In this document: positions 33,595 to 46,072 of the stretch, one piece after another
Position numbering within the stretch: position 1 is the stretch's first letter
Layout of the letters: each line of letters begins with the position of its first letter
NCBI GenBank assembly: GCA_026260175.1
Contig: JAKCWW010000480.1
Span: 4,117 to 68,116, forward strand
Reading direction: 5' to 3'
Length of the DNA: 64,000 nt
Origin: Reticulitermes lucifugus
Taxonomy: Eukaryota; Arthropoda; Insecta; Blattodea; Rhinotermitidae
The notes under the pieces: model-generated
What the model saw: only the letters and a program-made list of their open reading frames with translations
Told to the model about the DNA's origin: nothing
The model's database searches: none
Position numbers and translations under genes: made by a program

Positions 33595-34644
33595 AGTTAC
33601 AGCGGTTCAGCTGCCATGAAAGTCCTTCTAACGTGACCAGCTGAGTACAGACATTCCCCGGCTTACGTAACTGAGATGTTCTGGAAGACCCGGAGCAAGT
33701 CAAATTGTGCGCAAGTATACATATGATTATATATGTACATACAGAGAAGTCCAGTTGAAATCCAAACTCCAACACACTGGAACCTGAGCTGCCGCCGCAT
33801 GACCGCCCCGCTGCATGTGTTATCGCCCAGCAGTACACTTCCGCCACCTTCATCTCATTTCGCTTACACACCCACAAAGAAATGCTTGGCGCGGGTTTCA
33901 AAAACATTACTATTTAATGCGATTTGCATTTTTAAAGCTGAGTTACTTGCAGCTGCGTAAGTCGGAGACTATTTGTATTACCTTCTTGGTTAACACGTAG
34001 AAACGTCTTCACATAAAGATGCCATACTGTTGTGGCGGTTTATCAACCGTAAGAATAGAACTGCGTATTGGGAGCAGGAGAAATTTTAACCGCACAGCCT
34101 CCAATGCTGTCAGTCATTTTATTAAAATGAGCCAAGAACGTTCATAATTATGAATGCTGGGGATTTGTCTACCTCCTGTACGAGGTTTGTTGTATGACGA
34201 ACAGGCTTTCGCCATTGCAAGCGGCAAGTACAACTAACCACATCAATACTGCTGTGCGATAAGCTACTGAAGTCGCCAAAAACCGGCTCCTCCGATCACG
34301 CTTAACATTGCTTGCGAAGGTCGCCGAAACTAATAGCTTCAATCGCGTCCGTTGGAGAGGTCGCAGACAAAACACATGGCACGTCGCATACGACCAGTCT
34401 TATGCAATCAGTTTCGTCAGTGGAACAGCAGCCTTGTGCCTAAACTTCAAGAAACTAACGCGTAGGGAATCCACACCTAGTCAGTCATCCGGAGCTCTGA
34501 GTGAGAGCAGGACCCAGGCAGAAGCAATGGTACAGACTACGGGGTTTCTTACTACGTAATTCCTACGGAAGCCAGTTCTTAATTCCAAGTTGACAGGACA
34601 TTCTTCAACACGACACTTACTTAGACGGCACATAAATTCCGTTT
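33595..34644. other. no recognisable feature
   Basis: The frame 33461-33907 (148 codons, minus) crosses the microsatellite and has no recognisable motif. Confidence 0.5.
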
Positions 34645-34860
34645 CTATGGAAGCTAAAGGTTCACCACGTTTCAGGAAGAAAAGGTCACGGTACCCGTTC
34701 AAACCACATTCCTCCAAGTCCCGTCTATACTTACGTCTCCCACGTGGACTCTTTCCATCCATTCTCCGCCCATCCGTAGGTGTGATACGTGTCTGGCCTA
34801 CTCACCCTAGTTTAATTACTCTACAAATTACGCGGAACACATCGGCCATGCCATTCAAGG
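34645..34860 (-). pseudogene. possible LINE C-terminus remnant
   Basis: The minus-strand frame reads MDGKSPRGRRKYRRDLEECG. The RGR-x-x-x-R..DLEECG pattern resembles the tail of some LINE ORF2 proteins (GRP-x-x-R-x-x-D-x-x-x-x-DL-x-x-CG). Evidence is thin and no reverse transcriptase block is present. Confidence 0.3.
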
Positions 34861-35344
34861 TGCATACAAAGTCAGAACGACTAAAAAGCTGGAATCCTAT
34901 GATCCAATATCGCCCGGGGTATGAACGTATACAGTTTTTTTTTCTGTGCACTGCTTCGCGATGGGCCGACTGGTTAAGCCTATCCGTCTACTTGTCCTAC
35001 CGAATGTGCAAAGATCTGTTTCAGACTTTGCATAATTATCAATATCCATGAAAAGATTACACATTATGAACCTCATAACTCTCTCCAGCACTTTCTCACT
35101 TCATCTCTCCCAGTTTCAAGTACATTTGCCTAGCACTCCGCACTCCGACACCCACAACACATCCTTCATTCTATCGCACAGCTGCAGAGTTACGGAAACA
35201 CTCCAATGCCAAAACTCGGACACAGAACATTTACGAAACTGAACGCCACTCCGTTTCGACAGGTGTGACGTGCAACTCGGTTACCATGGCTCACGGAGAC
35301 TTGAACCCGCTGCCGATGGTAACAGTAATCCTCAGCAAACCGTT
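34861..35344. other. no recognisable feature
   Basis: Nothing recognised. Confidence 0.5.
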
Positions 35345-35393
35345 CATCATCATCATCATCATCATCGTCGTCGTCGCCATCATCATCATCACA
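35345..35393. repeat. (CAT)n/(CGT)n microsatellite
   Basis: Trinucleotide run CAT, then CGT, then CAT again. Confidence 0.95.
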
Positions 35394-37708
35394 TTTTATG
35401 CACATTCAACTGCGTACTACATAAAGGTCAAGTGCACACAATTAGGCCTGGCGGGTGTTGTCTGTTGGCTTTGGTTCAAGGCTCCAACTAACGCTACAGG
35501 CTAGAAGACGACCTCAACACAGAGATGCTTATTAAAAACAATATATCCTTACAATCTCAATACGAACAATCAGCAGTACATTCAAAGGACAGATAAAATG
35601 ATTCCTTGTGCGTGTAAGCTTATAGCTTTATTGATTCAACAGATTTTGTAAGGAAAACCGCATCTAATATAACAAAACGTACTGTATAAGTGACATTTTA
35701 AAAAATGAAGCAACACATGGAGGACGGAGGGTAAGAGAAAGTTTTCATCTGTCCGGTGTCGTTTCTACATACTTAATTTAAACGTCACAGAAAAAATTAT
35801 ATTTTCGCCGTTTAACAATACCTCTCTCTGCACGACTCGAGACTCTACTTCTGTTGACAAGTTCCGGTCCCATCACAGAAAATGTTCATATTTTTAGATG
35901 AACATAACAGGAACTGTACTGCAACAAGTACACACTTCGATAGGAACGTGCGTTAACGAACGGCAGTAAATGCTTTTCAGAGTGCTTAAAATATTCTATA
36001 CGTCGCAAAACGGAATTAATTTTACATTAAAATACTGGACTTACGAAAAACTAATTTTATCAATGAAGCCTGGGATTCATAAATCGTTTAAGGCAGTAAA
36101 TATGCGTACTTACGCATATAAAAGACTTCTGAAGAAATATCAGACCACATTCACTACATCCCATTTAACGTGGTTTCATAAGCGAAACCACCGTGTTAGT
36201 AGGCTACATCAGACACAGTAATACAAGCGCTATTTCAAGTCAATCCATTAATATTCAACGGAATTAATACAACAAATGGACCCAATTTAAAGAAAGCGAA
36301 CCTCTAAAATTAGGAATATATAAACGGAACAAACAAATAAAGAAACAAACCAAAGTGAAGGTAAAATCGTACAAAACTGATATCGGTAATTTCTACTTCA
36401 GTATATTGATCGTTAGTCCTTAAGAGATGAACAGCGAACATAAGCTCTGTGAACCTGAAATTTAAAGGGACAAAATGTGTTCCCCGTGCTTGAACAGGCA
36501 TAGAACTGTATATCGCCAACTGCGTCTATACACTGGAGATGACTGCTCTGGAATTTAATCTCTCACGTCTACAAGTAACGGACAATAAGCAGGAATTGGC
36601 ACACTGTTTGCAAGATGAAGGTCGGAGTATGGGAGCAAGCAATTACTGTCACCATGCTCCCCTGTGTTCCTGTTAACAGTCCAATCCAAGTCCCACCTTG
36701 TGCAATGCTGTGTGTCGAACATAGACAATCCAATCTCAGTCGCCAAGGCAAATGATTCACTATTAATTCGAACGTTCAGCATACTTCTAATTTTCTAATT
36801 ATCTTCTCACATCCTACTTCTTTGCGATCCTTGTATCTACGAAATGTAAATTTACAGGTCAGGATACGGCGGTCCATAAAGTGACCGGCCATGAACCGGA
36901 CGACAACGGTTCTATTTCTCTGCATCACCGATATAGTCTTTTTGCCAACGCGTCAATAATGGATTTCAGTCCAACTCAGCCTCCTATCAAATTTATATCG
37001 CGGCCCATTCCCCTTGGTGTAAAACAGCCGAACCTACCTCTTGCAGCACAGAAGTTATAATGTCTGGGACTTTTAACTTCACTCCGCCATCTGTTCCTGT
37101 GGCGCGGTGTTCAGTTAAACAAGTGTGGCTTTCTTTCGGGGCTAAATCATGTGTATCTAATACAGGTTTCGGCTTAGCATTAAGAGGAAAATGCACATAT
37201 TTTATAGTGACTAATGGCAGTGTCGAGGCGGGAAATAAGATCACATTGACTGTGACAAGACGAAAATCAATCCCATTCACGATGATGTTCAGATATCAGT
37301 AACACAACCCTTTTCAAAATTATTTTCCAATATAAATCGTAGTTCGCATATATAGCAATAAATTAAAAAATCGACACTTTGATAGAAAAGCAGACTTAGC
37401 TGTGTAGGGCTACGTACCTACCAAGCGTAGGTACACCACAATCTTCAGCTCCTGCACCTACAAACATCATAAAACTTGAACGCAGCAGACTAACCGGAAA
37501 ACGTGGTCCCAAACAGGAGAATAATATTATAATAGATCGTAAAAAGTATGTGAGAAAGTGGATACGAAATATTATGGCAGCTAAGTATGAAACATGTCAG
37601 ACACATCTGCGAAACCTGGGCGTACGTAGGCAATGAAACTGGATTCGTGTACAGCAGATACGGAACCGTGTGCCAATGAAAACACAAACCGTACATCTGT
37701 TCCACTGG
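35394..37708. other. no recognisable feature
   Basis: Frames at 35970-36221 and 37060-37302 (about 80 codons each) show no domain. Nothing else is recognised. Confidence 0.5.
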
Positions 37709-37745
37709 CAAGGTGGTCTCAACCGGGGGTCATTATTATATCTGC
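37709..37745 (+). mobile_element. possible hAT end
   Basis: CAAGGTGGTCTCAACCGGGG resembles a hAT terminal repeat (CAGTGGTTCTCAACC). No partner end seen. Confidence 0.3.
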
Positions 37746-38567
37746 CAGAGCCTGTGTTATACAACTGTCACCTCACGCTACAAGCATTACGTATTCTACT
37801 CAACCATCACTTGAGTGGCTCTATTCAAAATATTCCATTAATGACGCTTACTTCGCATGGAATATAAACCTAAATCGTCTAGGCCTATTTGGCTTGGATT
37901 ATGTAACATGTTCTTGCACTATATACTGCACTGCATTACGTAACGGCTGTAACCCAACTACGACGACAACGCAAAAGCCAGCGCATGCTATACTAGTTTT
38001 TTTTCTAGCCCGGAGGACAAGGGCGGAAGAGTCGGACGTCTTTCCGTCAGGTCGGGCCGAGCCTTACAATTCCCTCTACCGCTGCGCTGTCTAGAAGACT
38101 CATTGCCCGACCATTATAAACTCTGATTTGAAATGGAAAAACTGGAAAGGCAGACTCATTTTGATATCTGAATACTACGTCAGCAATTTTTAGACTAAAA
38201 TATTTCCTCAAACGTCCGTAAAATCGGCCTTCGAAATTCGAAACCAGTCCACACACGAGGTGGAAGATTCTCTACTGAAGGTTTAAGTCTCGAACAAATA
38301 ATCGCATGCAGAAAGTTTTTTAAAACAGTAAAAAAAAGCAAGTGAATATGAATAAGTAACTACCCTAAAGCTGAAAAGCTAAGGACACGTGGCAGGTATG
38401 TACTCGGTTGTGGGTCACTGAATACGTTGAGGTCCGTCGGAATTATCTGCTTGGAGCGGGGGGGGGGTTAAGCCACATGGGCCTAACCGGGTGGAATTTT
38501 CGTACTGGGACTGAACATCAAGTTAGGACTGAGGTGCGTATACGATAACAAAAAACAATGGCGAAGT
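37746..38567. other. no recognisable feature
   Basis: The frame 37633-38094 (153 codons) spans the hAT-like end and has no domain. A G10 run lies at 38458-38467. Confidence 0.5.
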
Positions 38568-38734
38568 GCAGACTGGAATCTTTTAGCTCAGAATAAGTAT
38601 CAGTGGCGGGCTCTTACAAACACGCCAATGAACATCCAGTTCCACAAAAGGTGAGAAACTACTTCATTATCGAAGTGACTGTACGCTTCTCAAGGAGGGC
38701 TCTGATCTATGCGGTTAGTCACTTCGATTCTCGC
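38568..38734 (+). pseudogene. LINE family A, ORF2 C-terminus remnant
   Basis: In frame: WNLLAQNKYQWRALTNTPMN then IQFHKR and a stop (38589-38660). The 3' UTR follows with GAGAAACTACTTCATTATCG and CTTCTCAAGGAGGGCTCTGA. Truncated 5'; no stop inside the short frame. Confidence 0.72.
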
Positions 38735-39074
38735 CTCCGGGAAGTCTCCCTCATTTCAGAAATTTGAGCCAATCTGAACCCACCAACACAAATACTTTTC
38801 TCGGCCACAGAAAAATAATAAACTATAAAATGTGTGGAAGTGTGGAAGAACCCATGACGCACCTGAAGTCAGGATACTAAATGACTACACGATGGACGAC
38901 CGTACGTCCCTTTCAGGCAGGGGCAAAGAATCGTCACTTCGTTAATTTAACCTTAGTTATTTAAAACTTCTGTACAATTTGTAATCCTATTGCGTGCATT
39001 TGTTGGTGAATGTGGTTGACTGTACGAATAATGCACAGAATACATAATAGCAAAACGTATTATTTATGTAATGC
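38735..39074. other. no recognisable feature
   Basis: Nothing recognised. Confidence 0.5.
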
Positions 39075-39087
39075 TTATTGTAAAACC

Positions 39088-39478
39088 CATGATAAGTGGG
39101 TCCCTGTCACCACGGCATGGCGCGTCCTCAGGTTGCGGATGGAGGAACGGCCTCCGGATATGGTGGGTAGCTGCGAATACATTGAATGAGCAGTCGCGTC
39201 AGCAGACAAGGGGTGGTCCTCCAGCTTCGGGGTTGGGCGAGGTGCTAACAACTCCTCGCCGCAAAAAATTACAATGTTATGAAACATATCACAAAGCCTC
39301 GGACCTGGACTGATTCTTTGGTACAACTTAGGGCTCAGGATAGGGACAGGTGTTGGGCTCTTGTGAATGCGGTAATGAACCTTCGGGTTCCACAAAACGC
39401 GGGGAATTTCTTGACTAGCTGACGACTTGTTAGCTTCTCAAGAAGGACTCTGCTCCATGGAGTTAGTGAGTTAGTTAG
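39088..39478 (+). mobile_element. internally deleted LINE family A derivative with TSD
   Basis: The left part (39100-39315) matches what I remember as the 5' region of a Blattodea LINE (GTCACCACGGCATGG, CAGGTTGCGGATGGAGG, AAGGGGTGGTCCTCCAGCTT, CAAAGCCTCGGACCTGGAC). At about 39330 it switches to the last ORF2 codons and the 3' UTR (GCTCAGGATAGGGACAGG, GCGGTAATGAACCTTCGGGT), ending in GTTAGTTAGTT. The intervening 3 kb or so of ORF are absent. Perfect flanks TTATTGTAAAACC lie at 39075-39087 and 39479-39491, so the shortened element inserted as one unit. The antisense frame 39075-39395 is a by-product. Confidence 0.72.
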
Positions 39479-39491
39479 TTATTGTAAAACC

Positions 39492-39759
39492 TTCGGTCGG
39501 TTCCGCTCTTGCCGATATCAAATGTTCTCCCTGGTAATGAACTTTAAGATCGAAATATGTATGAGAAGACTAAAATGGACATACATATGGCATATTTAAA
39601 TTAAGTGTTATTATGACGGTATAAATTTTATTCAGTTGTAAGTAGTGCACGTGGGGACTTTCATTCTCGGGTGTAGGGCGGGAGAAAGGCGAGGCTCACT
39701 TCTACCTAGTATCGATGTTGATAATGATAGGACTATACACACGTATCGTCACTTCCCCA
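39492..39759. other. no recognisable feature
   Basis: Nothing recognised. Confidence 0.5.
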
Positions 39760-39762
39760 TAA

Positions 39763-40054
39763 GGCCCGGTGCACACATCCGTTTTTCTAACATGCGGTGA
39801 CGCTGCATTGCCGCTGCGGGGCCGTAGCAACTATGTGTGCACCGAATCATAGACAACAAGGTACTGAGAGAACGGTACGGTTACNNNNNNNNNNNNNNNN
39901 NNNNNNNNNNNNNNNNNNNNNNNNNNNNNNNNNNNNNNNNNNNNNNNNNNNNNNNNNNNNNNNNNNNNNNNNNNNNNNNNNNNNNNNNCCCACACCGTAA
40001 TTACGGCAACGCAGCGTCACCGCACGTTAGAAAAACGGATGTGTGCACCGGGCC
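39763..40054. mobile_element. PIF/Harbinger-like MITE with gap
   Basis: Terminal inverted repeats of about 51 bp with two differences start GGCCCGGTGCACACATCCG at both ends. TSDs are TAA (39760-39762 and 40055-40057). A three-base TWA target and GGCC-type ends are diagnostic of PIF/Harbinger. No transposase frame is present and the middle is a gap, so the autonomous or non-autonomous state is formally open; at about 292 bp including the gap a MITE is most likely. Confidence 0.85.
39885..39988. other. assembly gap (104 N)
   Basis: Located in the centre of the inverted-repeat MITE. Confidence 0.95.
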
Positions 40055-40057
40055 TAA

Positions 40058-41535
40058 GTATTCACTGTGTGACGCTTACGCACAGAAACAAAAATACCAT
40101 TACTTTAGTTCAGTCCAAATCCCTGCAGAGGAAATGAAACACGTTAGCACCACGCTACTGAGACGAACAGGGGACATGACAGCACACCTTTAGTCTCGGC
40201 CTCAGAATTGTACAGAGATTATCTCTCGGCTTCGTCTTCGGGCCGCTTTCTCCACAGGGAGTGACCACATCACCTATTCAATGAAAGATGGTGTTGGCTC
40301 CAGAGCCGTCCCAGAGCCGCTGATTTGAAAATTCGTAATCTTACTCAGGTATTGGGGGGCTCAAACATAAAAGAGTACAGGTTAGTGGCACGTACGCAGA
40401 CAGTCGTGCCAAAATCTTTCACAGAAGAACCTTGACATACAGTACACCTAAAAAGAATACATCTCGGAGACGGATGGAGAAGCATAACGACAAACAGCAA
40501 TGCCTCGCCAACTGACAGCTAAGAATATACTTGCAACTTCACTCACAGAATCTGTTTCGCATAAGAATATCCCCAAACCGAAAGAAAAAACTGCATGAAT
40601 AATTTATGCTCCAGATTTTATATCGAGACAAGACGCAAGAATAACAACAAAATACTACATAAATATGGACTTCTCAAGATCAGCAGACCCACAAGAATAT
40701 TTCAACAACACAATGGCATAACATACAAAATATAATACAACAGTCATCCTGTCTCAGCCCTAGACAATTTTGTAGCTGCACATTATATTACAGTGGCTAC
40801 ACAAAAGAGTACACTAAGTCATAAAACTGGTTTATATGTACTGTAAATATTTAATACATTACACTTTCTACACTCAAGGAAAAGAAATGTGTTTAGATAT
40901 TACCACTTATAAGTCGGATCCGTCTAATTTAGTGATTTCAGTTTGCAAACACGTTTTCTATATCGCTGATTAGGAATTTCTTGCAGTTGTAACTTACATC
41001 ACATAATAATGACACGGATGTGGAACCAAACATGCAATCCTTGAACAGGCATACTGAAAATAATAACCAATCTATTTCGTGTGACAGGGGAAAAATAAGT
41101 CAATATATGCTTTTCTAGAAGCTTCATACTTCGCTCTTTTTTTTCACCAAATACCACAAGGGCAGCGTAACACGAATGCGACAGACGTAGAATAACACAA
41201 AACTATAAAACCTGAAGACAAGAGGCTAAAATATAAATTTAGAAATAAATTACCAAATCGATATTAAATCTCTGAAGCACGAACTCTTACTGACGTCGGT
41301 GGCGTTACGACAGGCGTCAAAGGGTTATAACTGATATTAAATCTTTAAAGGCATGAAGTATACTATTCAAAAAGTTAGTTCTAACCTTACAGTAAACAGT
41401 GCCTCCATTACAGCGACAGCCAGCTAATGCTGTTTAGAAAAATAACCGCTGTCTGTTACGAGAATCACCGGAAATTGTACGGGAACAATGTATTAAAGGA
41501 GGTAGGATATGCAGTCACCATTACACCGTGCTTTG
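40058..41535. other. no recognisable feature
   Basis: AT-rich; no frame above 75 codons is recognised. Confidence 0.55.
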
Positions 41536-41655
41536 AAGGTTTAAAGAAACAGGGTGTAAGGGTGTGGACTGAATTCAATTTTCCTCGATGCAGTTCAGCG
41601 GTGGGTTCTTGTGAACACGGAGATGAGCCTTCTGGATCAGTGACAAGCTGATAAA
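41536..41655 (+). pseudogene. LINE family A, ORF2 C-terminus remnant
   Basis: GLKKQGVRVWTEFN (about 41538-41580) corresponds to [14 protein letters not shown] of the 26179 copy. After a shift, WVLVNTEMSLLDQ and a stop (41602-41643) correspond to [14 protein letters not shown]. Heavily mutated. Confidence 0.6.
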
Positions 41656-41736
41656 TGTTCGAGGAAGATACCTACACCACGGAGCTGTTTACTGAAAATT
41701 TAATTCACTTAAGTCGCGTCAGAGGTACAAGTCCGC

Positions 41737-42445
41737 ATGGACCCGGGCCTCGGCCCGTCCCGGTCAAAATGTCCGGGTTTCGACATGGTTCACATGATAC
41801 CAATAAACGTCATCTATATAAATATATATATATATATCTTCGAATATACTCGTGTGGTTTTTTTCCCCAGCAAAGAAAAAGTAATTCGTTGTTGCCATTA
41901 TTTTCTGTTCGTGACAGTTAAAAAAAATCAGCAACTAGCACACAGAGCTGCGACGCTCCTTGTATGTCGCGAATTTACCAGCCAACGACGATCGGAAAGC
42001 ACGTACACGTAATGTGAACTGAGAATTTACTTAAATGAGACTGGAAAATGAGGTTCGGTCGGGCTCCGCAAACACACCAAGACCAGATTTTCTACGGGGT
42101 TTCGTAACAACCCCATCCCTGAAGTAGTTATATACTGCTAACACCGCCTTACACACTCGGCGTCGTCGTACAAATACGAGTATGCACCGTTCATCACATG
42201 CCAAAATACTACCACAGCTTGCTAAGGTGTCGTCAAAAATTTATTACGACTTTTACACATTAAAAGAAACACGTGGGTGTATTTAGGACACGACAGTCAG
42301 AACACCGTGACAGACTGGGCTTCATTCGCGGTAGAATAAAGGACGTCGGAATTCGGTCGTGTACGGATCACATATCCGAAGGATTTTAATTAATTTCGGG
42401 ATCGGGCCAAGTCGGGTACCATTCTAAAACTTCGGCCCGTCCAGA
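41737..42445. mobile_element. possible DNA transposon with GC-rich ends
   Basis: GGACCCGGGCCTCGGCCCGT near 41739 and, inverted, TGGACGGGCCGAAGTTTTAG near 42440 share a pattern (GGCCCG, A/T block, TACCCGA/TCCGGG). If they are terminal repeats the element is about 700 bp. A TA microsatellite lies inside at 41817-41838. No TSD was found. Confidence 0.25.
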
Positions 42446-43974
42446 ACTCCAGCCAGAAGTTCGTTTCTAGAACCGTAACCACCGTACTCACTACCGGTCC
42501 CTAGCCTAGGCATGATGATTTCGAGTCAACACACACTCTTTCGCATTAATTTTCATGACTATCGTCCAACCTATGCCTAGGTCTTCCAATTGGGCCCTTT
42601 CTCTTTAACGCAAACTTTTACTGTCATGACCGCCTCTGCAAAGATGACTTCCTTCAGTCTACTGGTGTTATTAAGAAAATCTATGTCTACGTTGAAACGT
42701 TTCTAATAAATATTTTGTAACATTTTACTTAAGGTTTACTTCCTGCCCAGTGCTGTACATTACTACTGAAACACGTGGATGTCAAATAGTGAAATTTCAA
42801 CTGGTGACGTGAGATGACTACAGAAATGTGACGCGCATTACTGTGTTACACAAACATTATGTCTTCAGCAGGGACAAAACACTGCTCGCTACTTGGGCTG
42901 TATGTCATTCAACGACGCCGTATCAAGTCCACAGATAGTTCAGGGTCAAATGACATGACAGGGCCATGCACTCAAATAGAAATGACTCAAGAATAAGCGG
43001 TTGTGCCATATTTCACGGTACTATGGCGAGAACCATGACAATGACGGAACGTGTCAGCATAACCGGTTCTGTCAAGAAGCGCCGAATGAGAACTTCCCGA
43101 GAAAGGGTTACAGTAATAAGGGATATGATGATGGGGCGAGTAAGTCATGGTTTACAATACTTGCATAGTTAACTATTTTACAATTCTATCTTTACCTCTA
43201 ATACAGGCGAGCTTTGCCAAACAAGACAACCGTTATGTCCCGGTGGGGAGGACTGTACACTTACCTGGAAAAGAACAAAATACGAGGTATTTCAGTAGAC
43301 AATAAATGGTGATATATACATACACAAAATTCATTTCAAAATGAGTCTGCACTCAATGCTGAAATTGACTGTGGGAATAAACTGAAAAGAACATTTGTAT
43401 TACATATGAAAATGGCAAAATAAATACACAGCGAAAAAAGTATTTGCGTTAAATGTAGATAACATGAGGTTGCTAGACTTCAAGCCTACGTGCAGAAAAT
43501 TAAGATAATCCGAAGAACCAGTAAAGAACAACAATCACGCGGTCCGTAGAGTTCAAAAGGCGGTGAGACGCTTTTCCAAGCCAACCTCCCTACCAGTGGA
43601 TGCAAGAACTCGCGGAAGTTATCTCTGTGCCGCAACATTACACAACGATGACACACAGGGGAAACGGAAGAAAACATCCACGCATTCTCTATGCTACCCA
43701 CTCCCCATCCCCTTCCATAACCACTGCAAAGAAGAGTCGTTGTAGTATACACGGGTGGTAATGACGAGAAATATCTGTCCCTCTGGGGAATCGAAATCTG
43801 GACGTCGAACATGCGCGAGGCCCCTTTCCTGAGAGATCTCAATTTATTCTTAAAATTATAAAAATGTTTAAAACGACTGTCACATGCCAAACACGGTTTC
43901 ATCTCACGATACTGCATGTAAAACTACACGTGCATTTGGCAGATGTCACGGAAACCAGATCTGTAACTTCCAGT
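42446..43974. other. no recognisable feature
   Basis: The frame 43486-43917 (143 codons, minus) has no recognisable domain. Confidence 0.5.
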
Positions 43975-44050
43975 CTCTGCCATTCACTGTAATGTCTGAC
44001 GTCCACCGGATGAAAAAAACGTTGGGGTCGAAAGGCCAACACTTGTGCTT
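43975..44050 (+). repeat. interspersed repeat end of hammerhead-like style (weak)
   Basis: GACGTCCACCGGATGAAAAA, ACGTTGGGGTCGAAAGGCC recalls a repeat terminus that recurs in insect genomes. GGATGA..hairpin..GTCGAAAGGCC has the order core, stem II, GAAA, but the core is off by one base and stem I does not form. Confidence 0.3.
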
Positions 44051-45539
44051 CATATACGGAAGAAGGAGTGTCCAAATCGCTGGCCGGTAACCGGCCTTCG
44101 TGGCTCTGAGTGTTCGTCCAATGAGGCGACTGCATAAACCTCAAATTCTGCCACGATATTCCCCTTCCTCGTCCTTGCAAATTCACTACTTACTATATCA
44201 TCCTATTAATCGGCACTATATAACCTCAATTGCTTAAATCGCCATTACATAAACCATGTTTATACAATACATGATTACAGGGAAGAAATGATTTCTGTCG
44301 CTGTTGTCCCCATGTACGCTACCTTCTTCACACTTAACAGACACGTACGCCTGGTCGAAGTAACCGCCGAAAACAACTTGTCGTTACGAAGCAGTCGAGA
44401 GTTAACAGTACCTACGCTTCGCCCGGCGCTGCAGCCTCGACCTTGCTGATAAAAATACAACTGTTAAGTACTGGCACTGCTTATTGTAACAAGTTTAATT
44501 TTAAGAAATTTCCAAGTTCATGGCATGCATATTCAGTGAAACTTGATTTCACAGTATCTCTCACTGGCTATGATGTATACAGAGTTGACAAATCGTATGT
44601 TGGGACGGTAACATATTTCGCAGTTGTTTTTTCAACGAAGCTTATGTTAGTAAATAAAATTCATGTGGGTTCGCGGACCTGACTTTGGAAACCACATTTT
44701 CTGATCGCTCCTGTTGTACGTATCAGTTTCTAGAAGCGGTGCCCGCAGAGGCGCGAAATTAACTGCAATGTCAACTCATCCGACGACGTCCCGCCCTTCC
44801 GCTCTGCTTCACTATTAAACTGCCAGATGAAAAAATGCAATGACGTCGCCATTCCACAAGGTCAAAGGTAGAGAGGGCACACGTTTCACTGCTGATCTAG
44901 GTGCTAAGTCTACACACCAGATACTCAAATGCAATTTACCAGTGTCTATACACATGGTTCCGAAATTTGGTTAGCAAAACTATACATGCATTTGGGAGTA
45001 AACACTCTTTAAATATTCGCCTGGGTACAGACTGCTCTGAAATAACACATGTTTTCGCAATTTCCCTGTCTCTCTCCAGGCGATTGTTTGTAAAATACCT
45101 ACTAAGTAACAAAGTCCCTTGATTCTTACATACACGACAGTTCACGAACACGTCATCACATATGCTAATTACACATCCAGATAAGGTTCCATCGCACAGC
45201 AAGATGGAAATAAAAGCCCTGGCGATATTAGGTTTGGATGCATCATTGACTCTACAGCCAACTGTAGAACATACGCCTAAAGAGGCAGCTTGATTTTCTG
45301 GGTATCAGTACAACCCATTAGCCGATGTCAGAACTACACTGAAATGACACAAGCATCTCCTTTATTGGCTTGTTTTTATCCCAGCATACGGGTACCGGCA
45401 AGTCTCTGCTAAAGATAACAGAGAAATTCACACCCACACCATATCCATCCAACATCGCACTCCGCTGTCTGCTGGTAGTGGCCTTCGTGTCTACACCCCG
45501 CGTCCTTCCAAAAGAAAATGGGGTTCGCTAATTTCAGAG
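44051..45539. other. no recognisable feature
   Basis: Nothing recognised; frames are below 96 codons. Confidence 0.55.
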
Positions 45540-46072
45540 CAGATGCAGTACTTGTGTACTGATGAACAGCCTCCGTGGGAGCAGATTCACCTACATCAGA
45601 ATTCTCCGTCTTCTGTACGGAACCCGAACATGCATTACCCTATTCACAAAAGCACGTCGCCTGACCCTATCCTGATACAACGTCTGCAGTCCCCACCCAG
45701 TCGCAAAGAATTCTTTACGAACCACTAAACATTACTCTCCCATCTGTGCCTAGGTCTCCCAAGTGGTCTCCTATCTTCAAGACTTTCGACTAAAATTCTG
45801 TAAGCATTTCGCATCTCTCCCGTGCATATTACACGCCTCGCTCGTCTCATCCACCTTGATCTGATCACCTTAACGCTGCTTGGTGAAAAGCATAACTTAT
45901 GATGCTCCTCTTTACAGTTTCTGTTTCGGTCTCCTACTCTGTCCTTTCTCCTAGGTACCAACATTCTCGTCAGCACCCTATTCTCAAACACCCTCAAAGT
46001 TCCTCTCTTGGGGTGAGAAAACAAGACAAACCGACGTCTTATGGATTACAGCCCATTATGCGCATGTATGGC
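45540..46072 (-). pseudogene. LINE family A-type ORF2 3' part
   Basis: The minus-strand frame 46024-45725 (99 codons) reads RVFENRVLTRMLVPRRKDRV, then NCKEEHHKLCFSPSSVKVI, RSRWMRRARRVICTGEMRN, AYRILVESLEDRRPLGRPR. These are the thumb-distal blocks of the LINE ORF2 also seen at 26250-26540, here without a gap. Upstream, MGCNP..LSCFLT..REE is a mutated CETWSLTLREE block. Downstream a frameshift separates the last codons (GTGAATAGGGTAATGCATGT, 45650 region). 5'-truncated and inactive. It supplies the segment hidden by the gap in the other copy, within the limits of divergence. Confidence 0.82.

Noticed and set aside
37060-37302. Secreted or metal-binding small protein
   Set aside because: 80 codons with no signal peptide or cysteine pattern that I recognise; the antisense frame is equally long.
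39075-39395. 106-codon minus-strand protein
   Set aside because: Antisense of the deleted LINE derivative.
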